From the NCBI GenBank assembly GCA_037501455.1, contig CM074857.1, positions 106,735,501 to 106,799,500 on the forward strand: DNA of 64,000 bases. The letters are read 5' to 3'. The position numbers and the translations under genes were made by a program. How positions within the stretch are numbered: the first letter of the stretch is position 1; every line of letters starts with the position of its first letter. Under the pieces are notes generated by a model that had not been told where the DNA came from, ran no database searches, and saw only the letters and a program-made list of their open reading frames with translations. Source of the DNA: Lantana camara (Eukaryota > Streptophyta > Magnoliopsida > Lamiales > Verbenaceae). Positions 48,511 to 59,367 of the stretch are shown here, piece by piece.

Positions 48511-50054
48511 TATGACTGAGACGTTCAAAAAAAGGCGGCAAGCTTTAAATGCATATGCAATTATGTGATTTTTTATAAATGAAGTAGTGCTTTTGTCTGA
48601 CAGTTATGCGATTTTTTATTATTTTATTGTCATTTGGTCAATCCAATCGCAATCATTTCCTTGTTTGTGTAAGAGAGAAAAAGAGAAAAAAGACTGTTCA
48701 ACATCTCATACTTTTTTGTTCATCGTCTTCATACTTTTCTGGGTTTTCTCCATTTCTGTCCAGTTGACTTCACCCCTTTTTATCAAAACTTCCAAAAAGT
48801 AGATATGGCATCAGAGGAAGCGAACGTTAACCCCGTCGTAGATTCAGAAAAAACTCCAGCGCCCATGCAAGATTCCCATGCTCATGATGATAATCACAGT
48901 ACCAGTACCAGTTCCAGTAACAATGAAGAAGATGTAGCGGTGAGATTTTTTATTCAAGAAAATAGGAGTAAGCGCCGCCAAGATGATTCTGGGACTGAGA
49001 ATGTCATGACCATGACGCCATATATAGAGGCGGTGCGGAACGAATCTGATATGCAGTCGGAGGACATGGAGTCGGAGGTTACCCGCGGCATTGATTTCTC
49101 AAAATTCCATTTGCTCCCTCTCTGTGACCGTTGCTTCTTCTCGTCAAAAGTGAGGATTACAATCCGTGCTTCATGGGAACGCATTACCCCCATTACAAGA
49201 TCCTTAAAAAAAACAGTATAAGGCTCGCAAGAGTGTTTAGAAAATATACGGAGAAGCTTCCTCTAGGTTGGAATAAAGGTTTCTCAGGCACCCTTTTCCA
49301 TTTTCTCATGATGTACTCCCTTCCAAAAGAAAAACAAAATGAACTTTGGTTCTTGATAGGAGGAAAGCCTGTCAGATTTGGCTTAAGGGAGTTTGCTCTG
49401 GTTACCGGGCTTAATTGTGGTTCTGGTGTAATCCCAGAAGGAATTGAGGTTGAAAACGTTAAAAAGGAGTCGGAGGATTTTCGTAAGAGGGTGCTCGGAG
49501 ATAAATGGGATAAGAAGGTCAAGGATACGGAGTTGGAGCCCCTGTTAAAAAATACGAATATTGATGTGAGCGATCGCAAGAAAATTGCTCTTGTGCTCTT
49601 CGTTCAATATATTTGTTTTGTCAGTGATTTGAAATTTTTCTACAGATACCCATGGGGTCTATTGTCATTCAAAGCGACAATAGACACAATAAAAAAGAGG
49701 TTAAGTGATATTGCCAAATGGGATCCTGTGGAAGTGCCTAAACAGAGGACCTATCATCTTAGCGGTTTTCCTTGGGCGTTGCAGGTGAACCTTCGACTCT
49801 TCATGATAATAATTTGCATTCGTTAATTTTCTGAGTGGTTTTGTGTTTTGTGATTAGGCTTGGGCTTACGAAATGTGCCCAACTATAGCAAGTTATGGGA
49901 GTGGACTACAACCTCAAGATGGAACGTCCATGCTGCCACTCCCCAGGCTATTTAGATGGATGCAATCCAAAGGTCTGCCCTTGGAAATGGAGGATCTGTG
50001 TGCCCAAATAGATAATCATGGGCTCGAGGTTTGATCTCAAAAACTAATGAAATT

Positions 50055-50270
50055 TATATACAAAAATAATCTAGTTATCGAACATTTCAATCGCGTGCTA
50101 GTACCAGAACTCTAGTACTAGAACACCTCAATCGCGTGCTAGATTATTGAGCAAAAAATTTTTTACAAATGTAATCTAGTACTAGAACATCTCATTCGCG
50201 TACTAGATTATTAAGCAAAAACTTTTTTACAAATGTAATCTAGTACTAGAACCTTCTTTTCGCTTACTCG
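50055..50270. repeat. CTAGTACTAG-type minisatellite in intron 2
   Basis: Three to four units containing AATCTAGTACTAGAAC, TCGCGTGCTAGATTATT and GAGCAAAAAATTTTTTAC. CTAGTACTAG is a 10-bp palindrome. Confidence 0.65.
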
Positions 50271-51299
50271 ATCTATTTGGTTTTTTACAGCCATTTTTTT
50301 TTTATTTTTTATTTTTAAATTATGTATCAGAATCAGGTAGCCGTCCGTCCATTCTTGTTTCCATCCACCAGGGAGAAAACAATGAGTTATATGTCGGGAT
50401 TGCAAGAACCTACGGATGTTGATGATGCACCCATTGATGATCTGAAACAAATTTTGGAAGGGTGCACCCAGTTGATCATTGGAAATGAATTGCCCCCTCC
50501 GCCACTGTATTCAAAGGAGCCAGATCATGATGATGGCAATGATTGGTGCCCATCAGTACCTCTATCACTCGCTGCAGAACATACCGATTGGGGCAATTAT
50601 TGGTGCACACCACCCCCACCAGATACAACAACCAACCCACCCGGTCCAATAATACCCCCAAATGTCACTAGATCCCCCACAACACCCTCAGGAGCTGCTG
50701 CATTTAAACTTCCTCCAGAAATTCAACAGTTTATGGATAACCTTCTCTCCAAAACAGATGCTAATTAAGAATCTACAAAGGTATTCTTGGATAAAATATA
50801 GCAGCATTTGGAGAAAGCGGCCCAAGACAAGGCCCGCGGTAATGTAATGGTGCAGCAGGAGTTGGATGCCCCTAAAAGTAAAAGTAGAACAAGACCAAAG
50901 AGAACTAAAAGAAGGGCCGCATGCCTCCTCTCTCCATATACTGCGGCCCAATATAAACGGATTTGCACGGCTAGAGCCAGAGCCAGAGCCATAGCCATAG
51001 CTACACAGCCAACCACCTTAGAAGCTCAGCCACAGGTTGTCCATTAGCCTTTTCCGGAAGAGGAAGAAACTGCAGCTGACATTCCTCTTACTCTCGCCAA
51101 ATGGTTTTCCAAAATGGGAGAGAATTCAACTTCCAGCTCCTTATACCACTGGGCGTTCAGTGCCAACCCACAAGAGCGAATTCAAGGAAAGACTCATGAG
51201 TTTAACAATGAAGAACTGTAAGTCCTCCTCGCAACGGGAAAATGGTTGCACTCCGAGCTAAACAAATTTACAATAACAAATATAGCAAAACATAAATGT

Positions 51300-51530
51300 G
51301 TAGTAGTACTAGATTTCCCCTATCTATCACTATACCCTTATGTATGGAGTACTAGATTTCCCCTATCTATCACTAGATCCTTATGTATCGAGTACTAGAT
51401 TTACCATATCTATCACTAGATCCTTATCTATCTAGCACTAGATTTCCCATATCTATCAGTAGATCCTTATCTATCTAATTCTAGATTGCCCCTGTATATC
51501 AATCGATCCCTTTATTTATTATTTTTTTGT
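51300..51530. repeat. CTAGTACTAG-type minisatellite filling intron 3
   Basis: About five units of roughly 43 bp: AGTACTAGATTTCCC, TATCTATCACTAGATCC, TTATGTATCGAG. It occupies almost the whole intron 51300-51568. Confidence 0.7.
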
Positions 51531-52279
51531 TTTGGCCTAACAAATTATTTTCGTTCACACCATTTCAGCATGTGACAGAGTGTTTGGCCAATTCAAGGAT
51601 TAAACAGAAGACACGCGTGAATCTATATGCTCAGGATTGTAGGGTCCTTGATGAGACCTTCTTCCAAGATCTTAAGGTGAATTACTACGTGGCAAGGGGG
51701 CTCATTGATGAGGATGATTCTGTAGGGATTGGCGAGGATGGCAATATCGTGATTCTCAGAAGGGCAAATAAGGCGAAGAGTGTCAGGGGTGCTACCAGGG
51801 GTGGCAAGGCTGGCAGGAGTGTGAAGAATACAGAGAACATTGACCTCCAAACTGCGGATCATTCAATGGAGGCGGTGAAGGGCATTTGGAATGTTCCCTT
51901 CAAATGGCTGTCCAATGTTCTGTATCACACAAGACCTGCTGCATCACCATCACTGCATAGACAACCATGGGACGGAGCAAATAAATTTTACGGTGCAGTA
52001 AATGTTGGAAACTCTCACTGGATTGCCGTGGAGATTCTGATTAATGAGGAAACGATCAGGATATATAGCAGCACCTCTGCACCACTTGATGTAAGGAACT
52101 ACCAAATTGCCTTGAATCATCTATGTGTCTTCTTCCCCAGACTATTGGTACAGACTGGAAAGTTCCAGCATTTGCGCAGCAAGCTCACCAGCATCTGGAA
52201 GCTGAAACTTGTGGAGAACAGCCCAAAAAATACACGAAGGTACATAAAGAATACTTATTAACTGAAAATAATATAGAAA

Positions 52280-52375
52280 AAACTTCCATATCTAGTACTA
52301 GATTATCCATATCTAGTACTAGATTGCATCTTTCTATAACTTGATCACACTGTTCTCATAGTAGATTACCCTTAT
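52280..52375. repeat. short CTAGTACTAG-type repeats in the last intron
   Basis: ATATCTAGTACTAGATTATC occurs nearly twice in tandem, followed by degenerate units, inside intron 52240-52425. Confidence 0.6.
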
Positions 52376-52628
52376 CGAGCAAGCGATCCTTGAACTTTGA
52401 TTTAATTTCATTTGCTACTTTGCAGTGGAGATTGTGGAATCTACACGTTGTGTTGCATTGAACTTCTTATGCGTGGCAAGTCACTAGATCTGCTGAAGGA
52501 CGATCATATCCCCTTTTTTAGATACCGTTTTGCCTCCGAGATATATTTTGGATTAGATAATTTCAAATACTAGAATATTTCTTTTTATTATTGTTAATTA
52601 GGGGGTTTAAATCTTGATTTTGGATAAA

Positions 52629-54157
52629 TGATGTATCGGTTTATTGCATGGATTTGTAGGGCAATTTTAGTTAAATTCAAGCAGTTTTAAGAACTTATAA
52701 CGCGATTTATGCTCCCTATTAGGTACTTTTCACCTTGGAGTTGAAAAGACGAAGTAGAAGCAAAACCATGAAATAAAGGGCGAAAAATGAGAAATTCTAG
52801 GGGACACGCCCGTGTCCCCATGAAAGAGTAAACTGAGACACCCCCGTGTCTCAGTACATAAGTGGCCCTCGGATTCCAGATGGTGACACGCCCGTGTCAC
52901 CAACGTAGAGCAATTTTCGACACCCCCGTGTCTCGGTACAGAGAGGCCTGGAAGCTTTTGCACCCCCGTGTCATTCAGAAGAACAACTCTTGACACCCCC
53001 GTGTCAAGAAGAAAAGCGCGAGTACGTTTTTTATATGTGACACGGGCGTGTCACATTTTAAGGCATGAGCTCTGCACGCCCGTGTCACAGGGCGGTACTG
53101 GATTATGGATTTCTATTTAAACACGGTTTTGAGGCGGAATAAGGGAGCTTTTGGACGGATAGCTTCCCAAAAGTTCAAGAACACCCAGAGAAGGAAGAAA
53201 CACGAAGACATAGAGTTGAAGATTCATTCCAACCACAAGACTTTATCAATTTGGTTTTATTTACTGTTTTTCGATCAAACTAATTCCTCAAGTTTTGGTA
53301 TTCGATTCTAATATAGTTAGTTTCTCGCTTTAGATTTGTTTCTGGATAATTAGGTTAGAATTTCAGAACTATTAATTCCGTTTTGATGTTTAAGTTAGAC
53401 ATGAATATTTTGAATGTAATTCTTTTGATCTTAATGAGTTTTAAGTCAATTATGAGGAACTAATCTCCTAGGGTTAGGGGGTAAGGATTATGCATCTAAG
53501 GTGTTTGAATTAATGCTTGAGTTAATTTGTGTGATTCTTTGTTAGGAAAACGGTATTGAGTAGATTGGGAATGGATTGGCCATCCATGAACATAGTGTAA
53601 ATTATCCGATAATCGAGAGATTGAGGATAATTGAGATTGTTTTCCAAAACTTAGACTTTTGGGCTTAAAGAAATTTAACCCTAATTTCTACAACACGTAT
53701 TTAGAATTCCATGCCAAGCCGCTAGGTTTTAAATACACTAATCTTGCTTTATTCGATTAATTTGGTTACTAAGTGATTGTGAGAACAACACTTGGCTTAA
53801 TTAATTAGACATCTAGTCTTTGAGAGAAGCTAGGTATAAAATTGTGATTAGGCTGAAGAATCATACATCCGTACTTGAGTATTGATTTGATCACAAAAGG
53901 GCATATGATTTACTCCCCGACCTGTTTTAATTAAGTGGTTTAATCTTGTTTTTATTTGTTAGCTCGTGTGATTGATTACTTATTGCTTAAGTTTAATTTC
54001 GTCATAGTAGTATAGTACAACATTATCAATCTTATTCGGTCTCTAGATTAGAAATAGTCATAGAAGTGGTTGTTGAGTTCCCTTCCCTGTGGATACGATA
54101 CCTTAAGTGTTGCAATCGGATTTAGAACTTACACTTGGGTTCAAGATTTGTCTATCA
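52629..54157 (+). repeat. 5' LTR of the Athila element
   Basis: 1529 bp. U3 has the inverted-repeat array at 52800-53090 just upstream of a TATA-like CTATTTAAAC (about 53110-53119). The ORF 53105-53311 is repeated in the other LTR by duplication and I do not call it a gene. Confidence 0.92.
52800..53090. repeat. array of eight GACAC...GTGTC inverted repeats in U3
   Basis: Perfect units: GGGGACACG/CGTGTCCCC (52800-52819), ACTGAGACAC/GTGTCTCAGT (52832-52855), TGGTGACACG/CGTGTCACCA (52881-52902), TCTTGACAC/GTGTCAAGA (52988-53009) and ATGTGACACG/CGTGTCACAT (53035-53056). Imperfect units lie near 52918, 52957 and 53075. Loops are 2-4 bases of C or G. Spacing is about 30-45 bases. Arms differ between units but remain complementary. 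The 3' LTR carries the same array at 62374-62664. Confidence 0.85.
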
Positions 54158-54163
54158 AGTTTT

Positions 54164-54181
54164 TGGCGCCGTTGCCGGGGA
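54164..54181 (+). promoter_or_regulatory. Athila primer-binding site
   Basis: TGGCGCCGTTGCCGGGGA, six bases after the LTR end; identical to the site at 1529-1546 on the other strand. Confidence 0.85.
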
Positions 54182-54423
54182 AGGCGTTCAATTCAATATT
54201 ACTTTATTGACTTTTTCTGGTGCTTTAGACCACCCTTTCTGCTTGATTTCTTTTTGAAGTGCGTTGAATTTGACCACGGGTTTTCCCAATTACAGGTACC
54301 TAGTGCATGCTATGATCAAAAGGCTTGGAACCTTTGCCTTACGATCCTGAAATTGAGAGGACTTGTCGGGCAAATCGAACGAGGCGAAGAAAGGAAAAGA
54401 AGTAGGAAGTAAACCCAATTCCA

Positions 54424-56282
54424 ATGGCACAACCCAATAACGAGCAACCAACCACACTTCAGGATTATGCCATTCCTAATATTGGCTTAATCCAGAACAA
54501 CTTGATTCGCCCCACAGTGGAGGCGAACAACTTTGAGATCAAAACTGGGTTCATCAACCTCTTACAACAGAATTCGTTTGGGGGTTTACCACATGAAGAT
54601 CCTGCATCACATTTGTCCTACTTTTTGGACGTTTGCTCGACTTTTAAGATCCATAATGCTTCAGATGACGCGATCAGAGTTAGGCTTTTTCCCTTCTCCT
54701 TAAGGGACAAAGCGCGGACATGGATTTCGACCTTGTCAAATGAGACACTTCAGACATGGGCAGACCTCTCTAAGGCCTTTTTAGCCAAGTTCTACCCTCC
54801 TAGCAAGACCATGAGGTACAGAGACGAAATAACGAGCTTCAGGCTCTATGATGGGGAAACGTTGTACGAAGGATGGGAAAGATATAAGGAATTGCAAAGG
54901 AAATGCCCACATCACCGTGTTCCAGGATGGCAACTGGTACAAATCTTTTACAACGGAATGACTGAAAACATGAAAATCATGGTCGATGCAGCAGCGGGAG
55001 GAGCATTTATGGCGCTGTCCGAAGAAGTAGGAATGCAACTTCTGAATAAGATGGCAGCAAATAGCAGTTGAACAAAGGAGAGGAGCAATCCTCCTCCACC
55101 GAAACCTGAGGCAGGCATACTCACCACTGACACTGTGACAGCTTTCCATGCGAAGCCGCTAGGTTTTAAATACACTAATCTTGCTTTATTCGATTAATTT
55201 GGTTACTAAGTGATTGTGAGAACAACACTTGGCTTAATTAATTAGACATCTAGTCTTTGAGAGAAGCTAGGTATAAAATTGTGATTAGGTTGAAGAATCA
55301 TACATCCGTACTTGAGTATTGATTTGATCACAAAAGGGCATATGATTTACTCCCCGACCTGTTTTAATTAAGTGGTTTAATCTTGTTTTTATTTGTTAGC
55401 TCATGTGATTGATTACTTATTGCTTAAGTTTAATTTCGTCATAGTAGTATAGTACAACATTGTCAATCTTATTCGGTCTCTAGATTAGACATAGTCATAG
55501 AAGTGGTTGTTGAGTTCCCTTCCCTGTGGATACGATACCTTAAGTGTTGCAATTGGATTTAAAACTTACACTTGGGTTCAAGATTTGTCTATCAAGCTTT
55601 CAATGCCAAGTTCAAAGCACTGAACCAGAAGCTAGACCGACTTGCAATTTCTACAGCACGAAACACAGTGGCACAGTCAAACGCCTTACAGGTATTATGT
55701 GAAATTTGTGGTGGTCCCCATTCGTTTGATATTTGTCCTTCTACCAATGCAGGTGCACAGGTTGTTGTTGGTCAGGAGCAAGTAAATTACGTGCAAAATC
55801 AAAAGCCAGCAAATGACCCATACTCGAACACCTACAACCCAGGTTGGAAGAATCATCTGCACCTCTCGTGGTCAAACAATCAGAATGTTCAAAACCCAAA
55901 CCCAAACCCGAGACCACACTTCCAACCGAGACAACAGGGACCACACCCACCACATCAAAATCAGCAGAGATTCGCACCCCCTCCACAACCACCGCAAGAA
56001 CAGAAACCGGGATGGGAGACGGCCCTTGAGAAGTTCATCAATGTCTCGAATGACAGGTATCAAAAACTCGAATCTCAGGTAGAACAGGTGCTGGTTCAGA
56101 ACAAAAATTTGGAAGTACAGGTGGGCCAGCTTGCGAATACAATCAATGTTAGAGCCCAAGGCATGTTTCCAAGCAAACCTGAGGAGAATCCGAAAGAGCA
56201 TTGCAAGGCCATTACACTACGAAGTGGCATAACTTACCTCGGCACCAATTATGGTTGCACCGGATTGGACTATACCGTTTGA
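54424..56282 (+). pseudogene. Athila gag, interrupted and fused out of frame
   Basis: Starts MAQPNNEQPTTLQDYAIPNI. It contains the retrotransposon gag core (DPASHLSYFLDVCSTFKI, LRDKARTWISTL, FLAKFYPPSKT) to 55071, where a TGA interrupts the frame. The reading continues in the same frame as a proline-rich linker to about 55143, where a 451-bp LTR piece intervenes. Gag resumes at about 55597 (FNAKFKALNQKLDRL). A divergent zinc-finger-like CEICGGPHSFDIC and a Pro/Gln/Asn-rich zone follow, then a coiled region (YQKLESQVEQVLVQ) and LRSG near 56230. There the deletion junction shifts into pol sequence in the wrong frame, ending at 56282. Confidence 0.85.
55144..55594 (+). repeat. LTR 3'-end fragment inside gag
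   Basis: 451 bases matching 53707-54157, the last part of the LTR up to its CA end, with few differences. The left junction lies in a TTTC-ATGC-AAG similarity between gag and LTR. The short string AGCTTTC appears on both sides of the insert. No TSD of transposition type. Confidence 0.85.
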
Positions 56283-58014
56283 GCTAATGTGCGATGCGAG
56301 CGATTTGGCCATTGGAGCTGTTCTTGGCCAACGAAGGGAGAAACATTTACACGTTATCGCATATTCTAGCAAAACTTTAAATGATGCACAATTAAATTAT
56401 GCTACTACTGAGAAAGAATTATTAGCTATTGTGCATGCTTTTGACAAGTTTCGGTCTTACTTGATAGGTTCAAAGACAATCGTCTACACGGACCACGCAG
56501 CAATCAAGTATCTCCTTTCGAATAAGGATTCAAAGCCCCGTTTGATTAGATGGATTCTATTGCTTCAAGAGTTCGATCTTGAAATTTGTGACAAGAAGGG
56601 GACGGAGAACTTAGTTGCAGATCACTTGTCAAGGTTAGAGGTTGGGGAAAATGAGGATGAGTACGAGGAGGAGATTACTGAGGATTTCCCTGACGAGGAG
56701 TTGTTTGCAGCCGATGCAATAGTTCCTTGGTACGCAGATATCGTGAATCACATGGTTTGCAAAGCTCTACCACCAGGCATGAATTTCCATCAGAAATAAA
56801 GGTTCTTGTCAGAAGCGAAGCGTTATTATTGGGAAGAGCCTTATGTATATAAACACTGCTCGGATGGGTTAGTGCGGAGGTTTGTTCCGGAGGTTGAAGC
56901 TGATGAAGTGCTTGAGAGATGTCATGCGAGCTTATATGGAGGACACTCAAGTGGGCGAAAGACAGCAGCTAAGGTATTACAGTCTGGGTTTTGGTGGCCA
57001 ACGCTGTTTAAGGATGCTTACAGATTTGCCAAGGAATGTGATGCTTGCCAGAGATCCGGGAACATTAGTAAAAGAGATGAGATGCCCATGAAGTATATTT
57101 TGGAAGTTGAATTGTTTGATGTTTGGGGAATCGATTTCATGGGACCTTTCCCACCATCGAATGGGAATCAGTATATCTTGGTGGCGGTGGATTATGTATC
57201 CAAGTGGGCCGAAGCCGTGGCAACTCCGACCAATGACTCGAAGGTGGTGATTAAGTTCTTGCAAAAGAACATTTTCAATAGGTTTGGAGTTCCACGGGCA
57301 TTAATCAGTGATAGAGGTACGCACTTTTGCAACAAGCCCTTGGAAGCTTTGTTGAAGAAATACGGGGTCCAGCATCGGGTAACTACTGCGTATCATCCCC
57401 AAGCAAGTGGGCAAGCTGAGGTCACGAATAGGGAGTTTAAGTGGATTTTGGAGAAGGTAGTGAGCCCCTCTAGGAAAGATTGGTCCTCGAAGTTGGATGA
57501 CGCGTTATGGGCTTACAGGACCGCGTTTAAGACACCTATAGGAACTTCTCCGTATCAGTTGGTTTATGGTAAAGCATGTCACCTCCCAGTCGAGATTGAG
57601 TATAAGTCGTACTGGGCCATTAAGGCTATAAATTTCGATCTCACGAGAGCCGGAGAGAAAAGGATACTTGACTTACAAGAGTTGGAGGAATTAAGGTTAG
57701 AAGCTTATGAAAATGCTCGGATTTATAAGGAGAGAACGAAGAAGTGGCATGATAAGCATATTCGGGTTAAGGAGTTTGTCGAGGGTCAATTGGTGTTGTT
57801 GTACAATTCTAGATTGAAGCTCTTTCCCGGGAAACTTAAGTCAAGGTGGTCCGGTCCGTTCAGAGTGGTAAAAGTTTTGGTGAATGGAGTGGTGGAGATA
57901 GGCAATGAAGGCTCACCATCCTTTGTGGTGAATGGACAAAGACTCAAGCCATATCTTGCCGGAGATCGAATTGGCGAACACGTCTCGTGCGTGTTAACGG
58001 CTCCAGCGCCTTAG
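56242..58014 (+). pseudogene. Athila RNase H and integrase
   Basis: Begins at the deletion junction with APIMVAPDW, so protease and the reverse-transcriptase core are gone. RNase [57 protein letters not shown]. One in-frame TAA at 56797-56799 separates it from integrase, which is otherwise open to 58014. Integrase has the HHCC finger ([10 protein letters not shown]), the DDE residues in [24 protein letters not shown] and [11 protein letters not shown], and a C-terminal [13 protein letters not shown] followed by NGQRLKPYL. With a single lesion, the integrase part is well conserved. Confidence 0.88.
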
Positions 58015-59334
58015 ACCTGAGTCATGAAGTCAAGCTAACGACTATAACTTAGAACTATTTTTCTTTCCCTTTTCTTCTCTTCTCTTCCCTCTTGTTAGTT
58101 AGTTAAGTTTGTGATTGATAGATATCTTCTGTCTTGTGTTTCAGGTATATAGGTTCGAATATAGTGGATGGAGTACAAAGGTTTTGGATGGTAATCATAA
58201 TGAGGTTCTTTTGTGGTTTTAATTTCGAATGGGTGCATGAGTATTGTGTGTATTTTTATTTAAAAGGAAGTGATATGGTGCTTAACTTGGTGTACTAAGG
58301 TCTTACTTTGCAGAATTTGAGCCAATAGGTGTGAATTTAGCGGATGCAAACACCAAGGAACGTTTTGTGCGGAGTGTCGTGCGAAATTCCTAAGTTTGGG
58401 GGAGACACGGGCGTGTCTCCCACAAGGAGAAATCCGTGACACCCACGTGTCTAGGTACAGTGCTGTTAGCCGAGAGGAGACACGGGCGTGTCAAGTTCCC
58501 TAAGTAAAAATCGATACCCCCGTGTCAGAGTACAGAGTTCACCAGGTAAAGGATGACACGCCCGTGCCATCCATCTAGTAAACTTACCGACACGGGCGTG
58601 TCACGATGGCAGGTTTGAAATAAAACGGGGATTCTCCCTTGTCTTGTGTTTTAAATCACAAGACCCCCTTTCTCTTCTCTCACTTTCTCCTTCCCCTTTC
58701 ACTCGCGGCACAAGCATCTCCACCACCATTTTCAGGTAAATTCCGGCAAGACACCACACACATTACACTTTGCATTCTATTTTCATCAGGTAAGTCTTCT
58801 CTTCTCTTCTCTTGGGTGCTTAATTTTCATGGAATTAATTGAGAAGGGTTAGACCCTAATTCGATAAACCATGCTTATGATGTATATTCTTTAAAATTCT
58901 TGGTTCTAGTTCAAGTTTTGGCATGTTAGAATTAGGAATTGGCATAATTTGCAAATTTTTGGCCTTTCTAGACTATGAACCCTAATTTTTCTTTGAAGCA
59001 TGTTGGATTTCAATTTTATGAATTCTTGCTCCGTGGTCGAGTCTTGTGCATGCTAGAGTTGGGTTTTCATAATGGAGTGGAAATTTGGCCCTTGCTCTTA
59101 CACATTGTTTAGAATTTTGCAAATTGTGGAGGTTTGTTATGGGCGGTTATCTACATGTTTGTGGGAGAAATTGAGGCCCTATGATAGGTCAACGAGTTTG
59201 GTAATATAGAGGGTTGAGTCTAGGTTTTGGGTGATAAAATGGCATGTTTTATTTGATGGAATTCTAGACTTTTTACTTGTGCTCCCAAGGTGTTCGATAA
59301 AATGCCCCTTTGAATTTATATTACTTTTTTTTTA
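58015..59334 (+). other. Athila noncoding zone with GACACGGGCGTGTC palindromes
   Basis: No ORF is supported. Around 58392 an AAGTTTGGGGGAG box runs directly into a perfect 10-bp inverted repeat GGGAGACACG/CGTGTCTCCC (58400-58421). Further units lie near 58438 (GACACCCACGTGTC), 58480, 58515, 58553 and 58591. The rest is AT-rich leader of the third ORF. Confidence 0.7.
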
Positions 59335-59367
59335 TTGTTGATTTGGGGAAATTTATGTGCAGGAAGT

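Larger units (their letters stand above)
48805..52573 (+). pseudogene. DUF1985/Ulp1 (C48 cysteine protease) gene, decayed
   Basis: Proposed exons: 48805-49784, 49858-50028, 50331-51299, 51569-52239, 52426-52573, with GT-AG introns. Exon 1 encodes a Ser/Asp-rich N-terminus and a DUF1985 domain (ELWFLIGGKPVRFGLREFAL, VTGLNCG). Exon 2 starts AWAYEMCP, usual for the family. Exon 3 is acidic then basic. Exons 4-5 carry the Ulp1-like domain: VNVGNSHWIAVEI (catalytic His) and SGDCGIYTL (catalytic Cys), formed across the last splice. The expected Asp after the His (usual YDS) reads IYSS. Lesions: a frame change at an A8 run (49206-49213) and in-frame stops at 50766, 50799, 51045 and 51219. Such genes are common plant SUMO-protease relatives and are often carried by DNA transposons. 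A TATA-like TTTTATAAATGAA lies near 48571. Confidence 0.78.

Noticed and set aside
52800..53090. CRISPR-like array of spaced palindromes
   Set aside because: Plant LTR, duplicated in both LTRs, with variable repeat arms and no cas genes; not a CRISPR array.
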